From Campylorhamphus procurvoides (Eukaryota; Chordata; Aves; Passeriformes; Dendrocolaptidae): DNA of 64,000 nt. Numbering within the stretch: position 1 is the stretch's first letter; every line of letters starts with the position of its first letter. The notes beneath the pieces are model-generated. The model made no database searches. It saw nothing but the letters and a program-made list of their open reading frames with translations, and had not been told where the DNA came from. Below, in pieces: positions 40,381 through 53,303 of the stretch. The DNA lies in NCBI GenBank assembly GCA_013396655.1, contig WBMV01002763.1, positions 518,021 through 582,020 of the forward strand, in the 5' to 3' direction. Both the position numbers and the translations under genes were made by a program.

Positions 40381-43300
40381 AACAATAATAACAATTACAA
40401 ATATTCCAATTTTAGATTAGCTGACAAAGTCTGGATAACAAGAATGCATTCTCAGTGTATCCCACATCTGGGCAACCATTCCAGGAAAAAACAAATCCTT
40501 GGAAAAGCCCATGGAACAAACACCAATGTTTTACACACAATTTATTTCCAAGCACACTGACACATACCATCCCTGCAGTACCACAGCACCTTTAGAGCTC
40601 CAAACGTTTCAAATTGCTCACAGCATTCTCCAAACCCACAAGTCTTCTGTTATTTTAATTCTTTCTTGGAGGAAGGTGACTGCTCAGCTCTCTCATCCCA
40701 TAATGTTTTGTTCCAATCAGCCATTTAGGAAGTGAGGCAAAGGAAGGTCAGATTTCCACTGTAAGCAGGTTATGCTGATCTTTTATACAAATCTGGTAAG
40801 AGACTCAGGGACAACAGTGTTGTAAAAATTTACCTTGGGAGGATGTGTGGAAGTTTAGGATGAAGGGCTCAGAATAAGTGAAACAAGACTGTTCTGGGAG
40901 CACCTTCTCCATGAACATGAGAGGCTCTGAAGGGCTGTGTTTTCCCAGGTGCCCATCACCTGCTTCCCAGTACACCCAGTGCCCATCCCTCCAGCTGGAG
41001 ATGGGCTGACTGGCTTGGGAATTGATCAGCTGGCTTCTGTTTCCCTGTGTGGAATGGCTTATAAAAATGAAGGGTATGCTAAATGAATAATTATGATCCA
41101 GCAAACAGAAATGCCTGATATCACATGCACTTCATCTCCAAGGAGAAAAGGTTTTAGCATATAAACTGTGCTAGGAAATACAATGTAATATCAAGTTTTA
41201 CATGAGGGAAAAAACATACAAAATGTATTTTCCACAATCTGATTAAGTAAAGCTTTTTTTTAATTCTTCCTCCCCCAGCCCCTTTAGCTTTGGAGGGCAG
41301 GTGTGTGTGGGGATTGATCACCCTCCTCTAAAAGGCCTCCCATAAAAGGAAAAATATTTGAGGAATGTGTGAATCTTGCAATAAAATAATTGAGCAGTCA
41401 AGGCTAAGGTGGTTAATTAGACTTGATCAATATGGTCAACAGAACATTTTCACTTGATCAATATGGAAAATGCATTGCAAAGTGCTGTTATTTTTTCATA
41501 CGTGCACCTTGCTATCAAGACAGAATCTTAACTAAACCCAAAATCTATTCCACCTAAATCACTACTAAGTCTCAGAAAGATCTGAAATATATAGATTTAG
41601 TTACTTCAAAAGAAAATGTGTCCAACCAGAACAAAACTCAATAAAAGATCCTCTGATCATGTTATTTATGTAAAGCTCTTCAGTAACTTGTATGAGATTT
41701 ACTAAAGTAAGACCACAGTAAGTGAATTTACAAGGACAAGCAACAACATAAAAATCTCATGAAAAACAAAAACGAGCTATGCAGCAGTATAAAATTAAAT
41801 CAGAAATGTTAATAGAGGCTTTATGAATATCAAAGTGCTCACACATTCTCAATGGACAAAAGTCAGACTTAATGATTCCAGCAAAAGGCACATTTTGATG
41901 CCACAATTAGGTTTTTGGTAGTTCCACCACAGAGAAATGGAAATGCTGGAACCCAGCACAAGCTTCCTTGCTGGCCTTTTTGTGGAATTAGATGCTGATT
42001 ACACAGATTCATTTTCTGGCTCAATAAGCTTCTTGCAGAGTGCTCAGACACCGCAGTGACAGATCTATCATCTCTCAGTGACAGCATCACATACCTACAC
42101 AGCAAACAAGGGAACCTCAGAGCACACAGCACATCACCTTGCAGCAAATCAGGGAGATGATGTTTTACATGGTGCTGGGCAGTGCCACAGAGAAAAGGGA
42201 TATGAAAAAAATCATATATTGTGTTCAATTTTATACCTTCCATTGAAGCCTCAGCTTTGCAATGGCCACATCAGTAAAAGCCAGAGATGTCAGAGGAGCA
42301 ACTGAGGCACTGCAAATGAGTTGACTCATAAAGGGTATGTGTTGCCCATGGATTTGCCAGCAATTCCATGGAAAATTTGCAGTTGAGGCTGCCAAGGTTA
42401 CACAAAGTTTGTAACACGAGTGGCTTTCCAATGAATGAAGGAGATTTCTTTGAACAGGACTCATGAAATTCAATATATAACCAGCCAATGAATCCAGACC
42501 AAACAGCCTGTTAACCTGGAACAATTTTCTCTAAAACAGGTAATTCTAAACTAATAAATGCAACCCTGCTGATTCATGCCCTTTCCTGGACTAAAAACAC
42601 ACAAATCCAGGAGCTGGGTCAGAGTGAAGAGTAAAGAAGTGCCCCAGAACCAGATGTTACCACGGGAGCCTTAAGGAATGACTGACACAACAACTCTAAG
42701 CAATGTCCAACTAAGAGTTTGGCAGAGAAAAGCATGGACCTGAAGAAAGGAACAAGAACCCCTGGGTTAAAATTAGCAGTGGAATTATTTTTTATGACTT
42801 TTTATTTTTAATACAATGATGCTGAAAGGAATTTAGAGTCCCCAGGTCTTGTAAGCAGGAAGATAAAAAAGGGGAGAAATTATCACAGGACACAGATTGA
42901 TGATGTAATAACCAGAATTATTTTTTGACTAAGTAAAGTATTTGAAGGAGTAGACAGAAATGGTGAAATGGGAGTAGTAAGGTAATCCTGTATAAATTTA
43001 TTGCAGGAAGCTTAAAAATTAAACTAAACTAAAACACTTCCAAAGTCCTAAAACTGCTTTTCTTTACAAAATCCCACTCTATAAAGAATGAGAGCTTAAA
43101 TATTTTCAGTAGGTTGCTTTCTAGTTCAAAAACATTTGATTGCATTTTCTGGACATGCAATTCCTAATTTTTATAGGTATTTTGGAACAGAACAGTGCAG
43201 GGGGACAAAGCCAAGGGAGTGGCAACAGCGAAGCACTGCAAGGGAGGGCAGGAGGGCAAGGATGAGAAAGGACTGAATTCCATGAAGATTCTTTGGATTC

Positions 43301-43510
43301 CCTTTGCCAGCAGACCTGGGGGAAAGGTTGGGAATTCTCTGCTGACAACTGTATGAAACCACTATGTGATCATACCCAAAACTCACAGAGCTCAGTACAA
43401 ACTCTCTGGGTCTCTCACCTCATTTCCATGAGAGATGTAAAATAAAAGGTCTATGGGTGTGCAACCTCCTCACTGGCTGCTCCAGCCTGAAGGGCTGGGT
43501 TGTAAAAACA

Positions 43511-43670
43511 AAACAGTCACAAAAAAAAGGAAAGGAAGAAAAAATTCTCAAATCAACCAAAAAATAAAAACAAACAAAACAAAAAAAAAAAGAAAAAAAA
43601 AGGAAAAAAGGGGAGGGTTGGATGGACAAAACTACCAAACACAGAACTCAAAAAAAAACAAAACACAAAC
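43511..43670. repeat. A-rich low-complexity tract
   Basis: Long A runs broken by single G or C bases, for example 'aaaacaaaaaaaaaaagaaa' and 'aaaaaaaacaaaacacaaac'. No element body is recognisable on either side. Confidence 0.9.
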
Positions 43671-45031
43671 CCCACAGCCACCATTCCTCACAGACTCCTG
43701 GTAAGTCTCATGAGAAAACTGCAGGGCCAATCACTTGAAAAAAAGAACACAACTGTGTGACTTGATTGTAATAATTTTATTCTTGGAAATTTTTAGCTCA
43801 ACAGAAAAGGCTGAGAGGTGTGCAGAGCAAATGCATTACTGATCTCTCATTAAAGATGTATAAAATATTATGCAGTGAACTGCTTCATTGAGCTCAAAAT
43901 TTCAGGCTTCAGTGTCAAAGTGCTTTGTAACTTTGGCTCTGTAAGATTTAAACACTGGCAAAAAGCTCCAGGATGATGATTACAATAATAATTTCCACTC
44001 CTGTAGTTCGTCTACTGCAAGAAGAAAGGTAATTTTTAAAAGATACTAACCCCCCTAAAGACCAGTATCACTGATGCAATTTTACTTGTGTCCCAAACTA
44101 TCCTCCCCACCTTTTTCTGAAACAAAAATCAGCGCTACTTTCCCTGTAATATTCAAAACAAACTAAAATATAACTACAGAGGAGCATTCACAAGACACCT
44201 TTGGAGAGAGCAAAACAAAACCTGACACACAGACAAGCAAGGGAAGTCCCTAAAAAAGAGACCAAACCTCTGGCAAGAGGTACCAACCAGCAAGTGAAAA
44301 GGGAATAATGTTCCTAATTTCTTTTGGTTTGTCCAAGGAAGTCGAAACTTCTGTGCCCAGACGTGTGTGCCACATGGGGAAGGGGCAAATGCATCTTACA
44401 GCCTTCACTTTGTCCTTCTGTGCCCAAACACAAGCACAGGTAAATCAGCTTTCTTGAATTCTTGAGAGTTGCAGTAATCTCATTAAAAACATGCAGTGGA
44501 TGAGAAGGCCTGTGTGTGAAGTGGCATCGATTTCTGGTTGGAATTAAATGATGTAACCCAGGTACATCTTGAACAGCGAAGCTGGAATGCCAGTGAATTC
44601 AGAGATTCCCAAATAAAGACTTCTATTTGACAGGGAATTTATTCCTCACAAAGAAAAGCTTATTTTGCAGGGCATGGGCGACATTATAAAATTAATTCAC
44701 TGATCATAGTCAGTACTAAACCAAGAATACATCTGCCTGTTTCCAGCTGCTCTAACAAGTCCTTCAGTCGTGTCAGACAGGATTGTCTCAGACAAAGACC
44801 ATTTCCTTTTCTATAAAGGATAAGAACACTACCATAAATTTGTTAATCCATCCCATTCAATGGTCAACAGCACATACATGGAAGCACTGAGACCTTCAGT
44901 TTAAAAAGAAATAGATGTGTAAATCTTACAGGCTATAGAAGCATTCAAAGAGATCTTATGTGGTGGAACATAGGAATGAAGAATATGGAGTGACTAGAAG
45001 ACAGGAAATAAAAAACCCTCAAAGAAATAGT

Positions 45032-45042
45032 AGAGAGAGACA

Positions 45043-45083
<41 letters not shown>
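45032..45083. repeat. GA microsatellite
   Basis: About 52 bases of GA dinucleotides, interrupted twice by 'gaca'. It lies deep in the 35 kb intron. Confidence 0.97.
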
Positions 45084-45088
<5 letters not shown>

Positions 45089-48000
45089 ATTCATGCATGC
45101 ATTTCCTTTAATTTTTTGAGCCAAAAAAATTATGCTTTTTCAGAAAAGTAAAAAACTACCTGGCAATTAAAGTATTTTGAGCAGAGCAGTAAAAGCTCAC
45201 TTGTTTCACACTACAGAGTGTAGGTATGGGGAAAAAACCTGAAGAGGGTAAGAGGTACCCCCTGGAAACAACTCAATATTCAGTAGCCATTCAGGGCACT
45301 GGAGATATTATGCCACTACATGAATACCTTCTAATAAAAGAATTTCCCATTACCATAAGCAGATACAATGCATTTTCAGTACTACAGAGTGAGATGAAAT
45401 GAATCAGGAAAATTAATTCCTGTTGCAAATCTCATTTTCTCGAAAATCCTCCTGCAAACTTAAAGTGCACAAGCAGGTGATGTTTTAGAGCAAGGTAGTG
45501 CACAGGTTTCTTAAGTGAAAATTAAGCTAATTTCTTAGTTTGAAATGTTATGTATAATCAATTCCATCTATTTTCATCTTTAAAACTAACTTATAAAGAA
45601 CAACATTCACATAAAGTAAGTGTCAAGGCTACTTTGTTATGATTTCTTTGTTAAATACCCTTTTATTCACAAGCCAGGAGTGAAAATTTGACCAATTAGT
45701 CATTTGCTCCACACAGACCCAAGAAACGAAACTGAACATTCTAGTGCTGACTTCATTTGGGGTATTAAAAAGATTCATTCCAAAAAACTGATATCTCCAA
45801 AAAGGAACATTTCTACCCAGCAGAGCAATATTTCTTGTGTTTTCATCAGAGGTCATCTGCACAGTGTTGAATTAGTCTGTGTTGAATATGCCAAGAATGA
45901 GTTATATACAGTTTATAATGAGGGTATTAAGTAGTAAAAGGTTTGAAAAGTCCCATCAATGAGTACTAAAGTACTAGAGTAGCACAGAGAAAGAACTGAA
46001 AACTTCAATACATGGAGGGGAAAATATTAATCATCCCATTGAAAGAGGACACTTCTTCACCATGTGAGCATTTGCTGCTCAGACACGGAATAGTCAAGAA
46101 CACCAACCACTGATGAGGCTGTGGGAAGAGAGACTGAAAATTAATTTACCAAACAGGAAACTAAGTATGGCAATTTAGACCATGTTGCTCAAGGCAAAAC
46201 TGCAACACTTTTTTTGAATATCTCTGGCTGAAAATCAAGGTGGCCTTTAAAATACTCTCTCTGGTTACATACTACTGCATTTTATAAACCAGTCAAAGAC
46301 CACTAAAAAAATCTCTTTGCATCCATTAAAAGGTGTGCACAAAATGGAATCAATGCTCCAAAGAAAGGAAAACAGTAAACAAAAAACAAAACAACCCCAA
46401 ACATCCCTGTGTCCATGCCCTGAATCTTTGGAACTGCAAACAAATCAATCTCCAGAAACCTGCACTGAAGGGAAATGGAACAAAACCTGCCACTGCTTTT
46501 CAGAACGTGGATCTGTTAGAATTAGGTTAATTAATACCTCAAAGCAAAATCCTGTAATTAGGGTATCATTTCTGTAACAATCAGGATTATTTTATATCCT
46601 TTCTATCTTTTGCAGATCGATGACACGCAGCAAATGAAGCCAATGAGAAATTAGAAAGTGAGTAAAATTTTCACATCACTCTCAAGAACAAAGCTAAGAT
46701 GGATTACAAACCTCAATATCCAAATTACTTCAGAAGTCATTAAAAACATACATATTTAATAACAGAGGTTGTGCATCTATTTTCTCTTTTCCCTGGCAGA
46801 TCTGATCGATGACAAAACCCATGCAATCCTGCTCCTGCTTCCTCCCCCATTCATACAGTGAGAAATCCCATTATTGCAGGGTTTTATTCTTCAAGAAATG
46901 ATATTCCCAGTTTTATAACTCCTGCCATAGAATTGCTAAGGTTGGATGTTTTAATTTCAGGGTGTGAATCTGATACTTGAGTTTAGCTGAAATTAGAATC
47001 ATGGAATATTATTTACACTCTAAGTGCTGCCAGAAATAGTCTCAAAATCTATACTGCCACTAAATTTAAGGTAATTTCTTTTTAATTGATAAGCCTTTGT
47101 ATAGATGAAATGCATCCAAAGTCTTTAAGCTTCCATTAAAAGACAAAACTGAACTAATTCACATCATTCTTTCTCTGATCTCTTTCCAATTTGTCAACAG
47201 CTTTTTTTGAGCAGGGGGAATCCTTCCAATAATAATCTCATTAATGCTGTGTTAAAAGAAGAATACTGTCTCACTAAATTTACTCTGTTTCCACCAGCTG
47301 ATCCACTTAAGGATCACATTATCATATCCTGTCAAGCTCACATACAGTTGGGTATCAGAACAGCTATTTTGAAGTTCCTGCTTAACAAACCAAACCAACA
47401 CCAGTACATGACTGATGTTCTTTATTTTTAATACATTTAGTGATATGAAAAATGTTTTTTCAAGTTGCCCCCCTGTTCAAGTACTCAGTTACAGCACAAA
47501 AATATCCTAGACTTTGAATATCCTAGTGATATAAATTATTATATTAGCACTTATGTCTGCTGCAATAATTTTAAAGTCCTTATTTTGAAGTCTTTAAGTT
47601 ACCCACTGGAAAAAAAACCGTGTCAAACACTTTTAGTAAAGAAAAGTTTATGATACCAAGAGAAATTTGCCTATGAGCCAAAATGAAAACCCATTACTTC
47701 TTTTGTAGCAAGGCCACCAGTTGTTAACTATGCAATCATCTTTTAAAACAGAAGCTGATACACCTATGCGGCTTTAATTAACATTTTTGACATTAAAAAG
47801 AAAAACGCTGTGATTTTCCAGTAGATTTGTTGACTGGAAGAAATTTCAGAAGTGACACATGTTCACAAGACATCCTGGGGGAAAAAAAACCCAAAACACA
47901 TAAACTGCTTTTTGAGCAAACTGGGAAGAACCATCTAAAAATGCATCCATAGCCAATTTTCCCTCAAAACCTTTGGATGTTCCCCTTCTAATGGACAACC

Positions 48001-48344
48001 TCGATGAAATCAACAGGATTGATAAGAACCTGCTGAGCTGTGTATTTGTGGGCAGCAAAAAGGCCCAGGTCTGCTCCACTACAAATCTTCAAGGACACAA
48101 GCAGAAGAGAGGCATTACAACAATTAGTCTGATCTTCTTGATTTAGAGTTTGGAAATCCCAGGCAAGATTTTCTGAAAGCATTTCTATGAAACAGCTGCT
48201 AGAAAACCATATACAAGAATAGAACAGGGTTGGAAAACTGCCTAGCCAAGTTCCAAATGTGATATTTCAGGAGACAGGATGAAGAGTACCAGGGATACTC
48301 CCAGGCTTCAGCAATGCCACTCCCTGCACCAATTCCTCCCTACA

Positions 48345-48478
48345 CTTCCAGGGAAGTGTCCAAGGCCAGGTTGGATGGGGCTGGGAGCAACCTGAGCTAT
48401 GGAAGGTGTCCCTGCCCATGGTAGGGGGGTGGAACCAGATGATCTTCCAACCCAAGCCTTTCTATGATTCTGTGAAAG
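48345..48478 (+). mobile_element. CR1 LINE 3' fragment
   Basis: 'caaggccaggttggatgggg', 'ggaaggtgtccctgcccatg' and 'tttctatgattctgtgaaag' form a sense CR1 end. It lacks the usual 'ttaaggtccc' segment between the body and the tail. Confidence 0.9.
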
Positions 48479-49008
48479 ATTCATCCAACTTCATCTCCCT
48501 TCCCTGATCTCATTTCATTTGTTCCTGCAATAGAGAAGTCAACTGGAAATAGCAGCAAAACTTCCCACTGTTTATTCTGGCTTGATACTCAGTTATCTAA
48601 CTTTTCTTTTTGGGCACGTATTATATTTCTTTTCAGTCAAGACATGAGTCCCATTATAATTAGACCCTAATTAACCATAACGGGAAATTTTCCAGCAGTT
48701 CCCTCTCTCCTGAAATTAAAACTCAGGTTCTTTGCAAGGATAAGTGGTATCCCTGCTATCCATGCAGCAAGGCTGGGGACTGAGGGGTTATATTAATGCA
48801 CACACAGTCTATACAGAGCTGTGTTTCTCCACGGGTGTGTCTTTTCTTGTCACTACCTGTCCCTGGGTCTTCTCTCTTGGTTTCACTTCCATAAGATGAT
48901 TTCAGAAGATGGTTTATTTATTCACTGCTTTTGCCAAGACATGCAGTAAATTTGCACTGGATATTGCAAGGACAGTGCATTGGGTATTGCACTGGATAGC
49001 ACAAGATC

Positions 49009-49101
49009 AGTGGAAGGTGTCCCTGCCCATGGCAGGGGTGGAGCTGGATGGTCTTTAAGGTCCCTTTTAACCCAAATCATTTTGTGACTCTACAATTCTA
49101 T
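49009..49101 (+). mobile_element. CR1 LINE 3' tip
   Basis: 'ggaaggtgtccctgcccatg', 'gctggatggtctttaaggtc' and 'aatcattttgtgactctac' form the last 90 bases of a sense CR1. Confidence 0.92.
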
Positions 49102-49983
49102 TAAATATTCATGTTATACACAGCAAACCTGTTTCCTAAGGGCAGATTACCTGTGTGACTGAAGAGTCAAAGCAGAAACTACTTTTTTAAGCTAAATTGT
49201 GAAGAAGATTGTCTTGTCTGGACTACACAGAGTCAAAAACACTTTCTGGTAACACTGCACCACTAATAATTTCCTGATGATGAAGAAAATTGAAGATTTA
49301 TCAAACAGATGGAAAAGCTTACATTAATAGAAAGACTTACAAATCAGAGCAGGTTCTTTTTAGCCATGAGCTTTTCCAGTCTCTCTCTACCACACACCTG
49401 TGACACTCCCAGCACAATCTGCATTTCCAGCTACGACACACCAATAACAAATTTCTCACCATCCTTCCCCATTGGCTTGTGTGGCAGAAGAGCAGAACAG
49501 CCATCATTTGCACTGCTCTGAGCTAAGCACCATTATTCCACAAAAACAGAACGTGGGAGTGATGGATGAAACCCAAACCCTTCTGAGTCTTCATTCTCCC
49601 CCCTCACCTGCACATCCATAAACTGCAAACAGCTTTACACAGTGACTGCAACCCCTGTGAGGCACAGAGTGACAAGGTCCAGACCTTACAGGACACCACA
49701 TGCTATAAATAGTCTGCAGCTTTCAAGCAAGGCAGACTGAAAATAAAAAAGATAAAATTTAGCTACAGGTTCTCTCAGCCAGCACAAAAAGACTCCACGC
49801 CAGGAAGATCCCACCCAGAGCTGGCAGAGAGGCAGGGATGGTACTGAACCTGATGGCAAAGAAGACACAGTGATGGCCAGGAGATGTTTCTGGCAGAATT
49901 CAGTGGTTGAAGAAAACACCCTGAAGTAAAAAGGCAGCTGATGGGTTTTAGTTCAGAAATTATTTGAAGAGATACATAGTTCA

Positions 49984-50258
49984 AGGACAGGACAAGAGGA
50001 AACGGACACAGGTTGTGCTGGGGAGGTTGAGGTTGAGGTTGGATATTAGCAAAAATTCCTTCATGGAAAGGGCTGTCCATCCCTGGCACAGCTGCCCAGG
50101 GCAGGGGTGGAGTCCCCATCCCTGGAGGGATTTCAAAGCCCTGTAGATGTGGCACTTGGGGACATGGGTTAGTGGTGGCTTTGGCAGTGCTGGGAGATGG
50201 TTGGATTCAATGATCACAGGGGGCTTTTCCAACCTGAACAGTTCTATGTTTCTATAAT
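49984..50258 (+). mobile_element. CR1 LINE 3' fragment
   Basis: 'gaaacggacacaggttgtgc', 'gttggatattagcaaaaatt', 'gtggagtccccatccctgga' and 'cagttctatgtttctataat' mark a sense CR1. A short 'gaggttgaggttgaggttgg' triplication sits inside it (about 50023-50042). Confidence 0.9.
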
Positions 50259-51710
50259 GCTGGAGAAAGAAAGGAGGATTCTGTTCCTATTCAATGTAAT
50301 TTCATAAAAAAACATTTGAAGTTCAGTTTAAGTTGGAGAAGAAAAGTTCCTTATTAGTTTTCTGATGTGATTCCACTTCAACTCCCTGACAAGAAAGGCC
50401 ATCACCTAATCCATGCCAGGGAAAAATGGAGCACAGTCTAACCCCACAGCCCCACAAACACCACAGATTTGGGACTGTTCTGACAGAAACTGCATGAACA
50501 GAAATGGGTTTCACTCTTGGGAGAATAGTCCTGTTCAGGTAAAAATTAAAATACTATTGCCCTTATTGCACAGCTGAACTGAGCTCAAATGACTGAAAAA
50601 CAAACCTTTATAATTCATTTTCCCTTAGGTCAGTCTTGAAGACAACTTCATGTGACTCCAGCTCTCAAATACAGAAACTGCTCCAAGATTTTGCACAATT
50701 ACTAAAAGAAGTGCCAACAAATATCAGGCCTAAGGTGCTCTATCACCCAAAACTGTCTGAAAATGCACCAAAAAGGAGCTGGGTCCAGGCACAGCTGTGG
50801 GTCAGGCTGTCAGCTCTCTGACAACATTAATCAGTAATCTATTTCTCACGAAAAACAGCACCCCAAATTTAGGGTTTAAATGCAATAAAAACATGGGTCA
50901 CTGAATGTAAGTAACACCCAGTTAAGTGAAAGGGTTGGGAATATATTTATATTTCTCATGGCAATATAGAAATCGGCCCCATTTCCAAATACGCTGCATG
51001 AGGGATTGGATTAATCTCAAGTTCATGTAGAATAACATCAGTCATAATTATTACAATTTTCTGCATAAATTGCACAAATTAAAGCCATTTGGATTTTTTA
51101 TCTGATGGCCTATTTATTTTATAGATATAGGCACTGAATTTTTCTGAGTGATGGTATATAAAAAAAATGCAAAATCATTAATCAATTATTTTTGTCTGCC
51201 TTACGACATATTGTTACTTCCTTTAAGCTCCTCCAACAGCATCTTAAATTTATTGGAAAAAACCCATAAAACATGCACTGCAACTCAGAATTGTCTCTCC
51301 ACAGCAAATCTAGAAGGACAAAAACGTGTCATACCGAAGGAAAACATTATCAGTCATGAACAATCTGCAGCAGGAACACTCACCGTTATATGAGTTATTG
51401 TTAAAACTCTGCAATAATTAATAACAGGCCAAAACTATAAAGATCCTAAAAGGCACAACCACTGCATGGCTCTGGTAATGCAGGAACAGATGTAAAACAG
51501 CCACTCAAGTTAAAATTCCAAGGCAAAACTAAGGAAAGAATCACAGATTTACAGTAGAATTTAAATCTCAGCAAAAGAGCAAATATCACCTTCAAAACAA
51601 CACAAGTCCTTCATTTTTCTATATATGTGTTCACATGAGTATTTTTAGTGTTTTTAAAAAAAAATTAAAAAAACCCCACAAAATAAAAAACCAAACAAAC
51701 AGAAAACCCC

Positions 51711-51784
51711 AAACAAACAAAAAAACCCCAAACAAACCAGCATAGATGTTGCTGGTTTGTAGTTGGGGTTTATTTGTTTTTTTC
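51711..51784. repeat. Imperfect inverted repeat, potential hairpin
   Basis: The left arm (51711-51742) ends 'ccccaaacaaaccagca'. The right arm (51750-51784) starts 'tgctggtttgtagttgggg' and goes on to a T-rich end that pairs with the A-rich left start. About 30 of the bases pair, with one small bulge and a loop of seven bases. It sits in an A/C-rich tract at 51655-51740. Confidence 0.85.
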
Positions 51785-53067
51785 TTTTCTCTCCTTAACA
51801 TATAGAATTTGTACTCATATCCGTGTTCAATTAGTACTCAAAACCACCAGAAACAAAAAAAAATATGCTCTGACCCTTTATGGGCAATGTCCAAAAGTGT
51901 TATCTTTCAGCCATACCTAAAATATCATAAAATTGCAGTTAAACCCTTCCTAAAAAATATAATTCCTTTTTCTTATAAAACTCATCCACAGTCCAACAAA
52001 CAAAATTGCAATTTACTTGGGGTTACTATGCACGAAGGTGAGAGTAAGAGGCAGTAACCTTTGAGAAGATGTTTTAGTTATAAATGTCCTTATAAAAATT
52101 TCATGGAATTAAAAATTGTAATATTTATAGTAAATCCAGGTTTGCTGCTATGAATTCTCAGAAAACAAAACCAGCAATAAATACAATTACCTTATACTTC
52201 TATCTAATTTTGACACTGAAACCAGAGAAAACAAACATATTGCAATTAGCAATTTAAATAAATACTGTTGAGAACAGAAATTCTAATAATTTTTTCAATT
52301 CCATATTTCTTAAAATATCCCAGTAAGGGTAGGTTGCTAAAAGATACCTGTCAGGGTATCTCTGTTACCCTTTATCCACGACAACAAGCCCTGGGGACAT
52401 GGGGATCCCAAAAATCCCTCTGACCGCCACACAAAGTCTTAATTAGTTTCCTAGCTCAAGCCTTCTTAGAATAAATTCAATTCTGACATTTCTCATGATC
52501 AGTTAATGGATTTGAGGATTTTTTCCCTTGTCTTATAATTCCTTCTAAATCAATTCTCCATTAGCTGTATTTTCTCATCTGGAACATTAATGAGCTTGTC
52601 TAAAATTCAGTTTTAACGCACCGTGCTCTTCTCCTCGCTCTCTGAGGTGTTCTTTTTCAAACCCACATCTCACTTCTGTATTACTTTCCAAAATTTCAGG
52701 AGAAAGCAGTGGATTTGAAAGCGGTGCCACCACTTGAAAACCTGTCAGTCATGTGCCTATATATACTCTGGGTTCAGAGGCTGTTCCCAAACACACTCCC
52801 CCAGACACAAAATACTAAATTAGCTCTTCTGAAGCTCCAGGACTTGTGTACAAACACTTCCAGTTTTCCAAGCTTCCCCCAGAATCATACACAGCGTGGG
52901 GAACAAGAGGGTACTCTGAATATTCCAGGGTGAGTGCCAAAATAAAGGATGTATTTCTTTTGGTGGATTTCAAAATCACAGGATCAGGCAAGTTGTGGCT
53001 GTGCAGGGCTTGGGATATCACCAACTCCAAACTCCTGGTCAAACAAACACCTGGCATGAGGTTGTAG

Positions 53068-53303
53068 CAAGGTGGGGGTGGCCTCAGGCTCTGCAGGTTG
53101 GACATCAGGAAGAATTTCTTCACGGAAAGAGTTGTTGAGGATTGGAATGGGCTGCCCAGGGCAGTGGAGGAGTCCCCATTCCTGGAATTGTTCAGAAAAC
53201 GTGGCACTCAGTGCTGTGGTTTAGTTAACAAGGTGGGGATCAGTCAAAGTTGGACTCGGTGATGTTCCAGGTCTTTTCCAACCTAAATGATTCTGTGATT
53301 CCA
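53068..53303 (+). mobile_element. CR1 LINE 3' fragment
   Basis: 'gttggacatcaggaagaatt', 'tcttcacggaaagagttgtt', 'aggagtccccattcctggaa' and 'cctaaatgattctgtgattc' identify a sense CR1 3' end. The exact 5' boundary is unclear. Confidence 0.9.

Noticed and set aside
41421..41466. Repeat of 'acttgatcaatatgg' 31 bases apart
   Set aside because: Two 15-base copies only; too short to call an element or operator.
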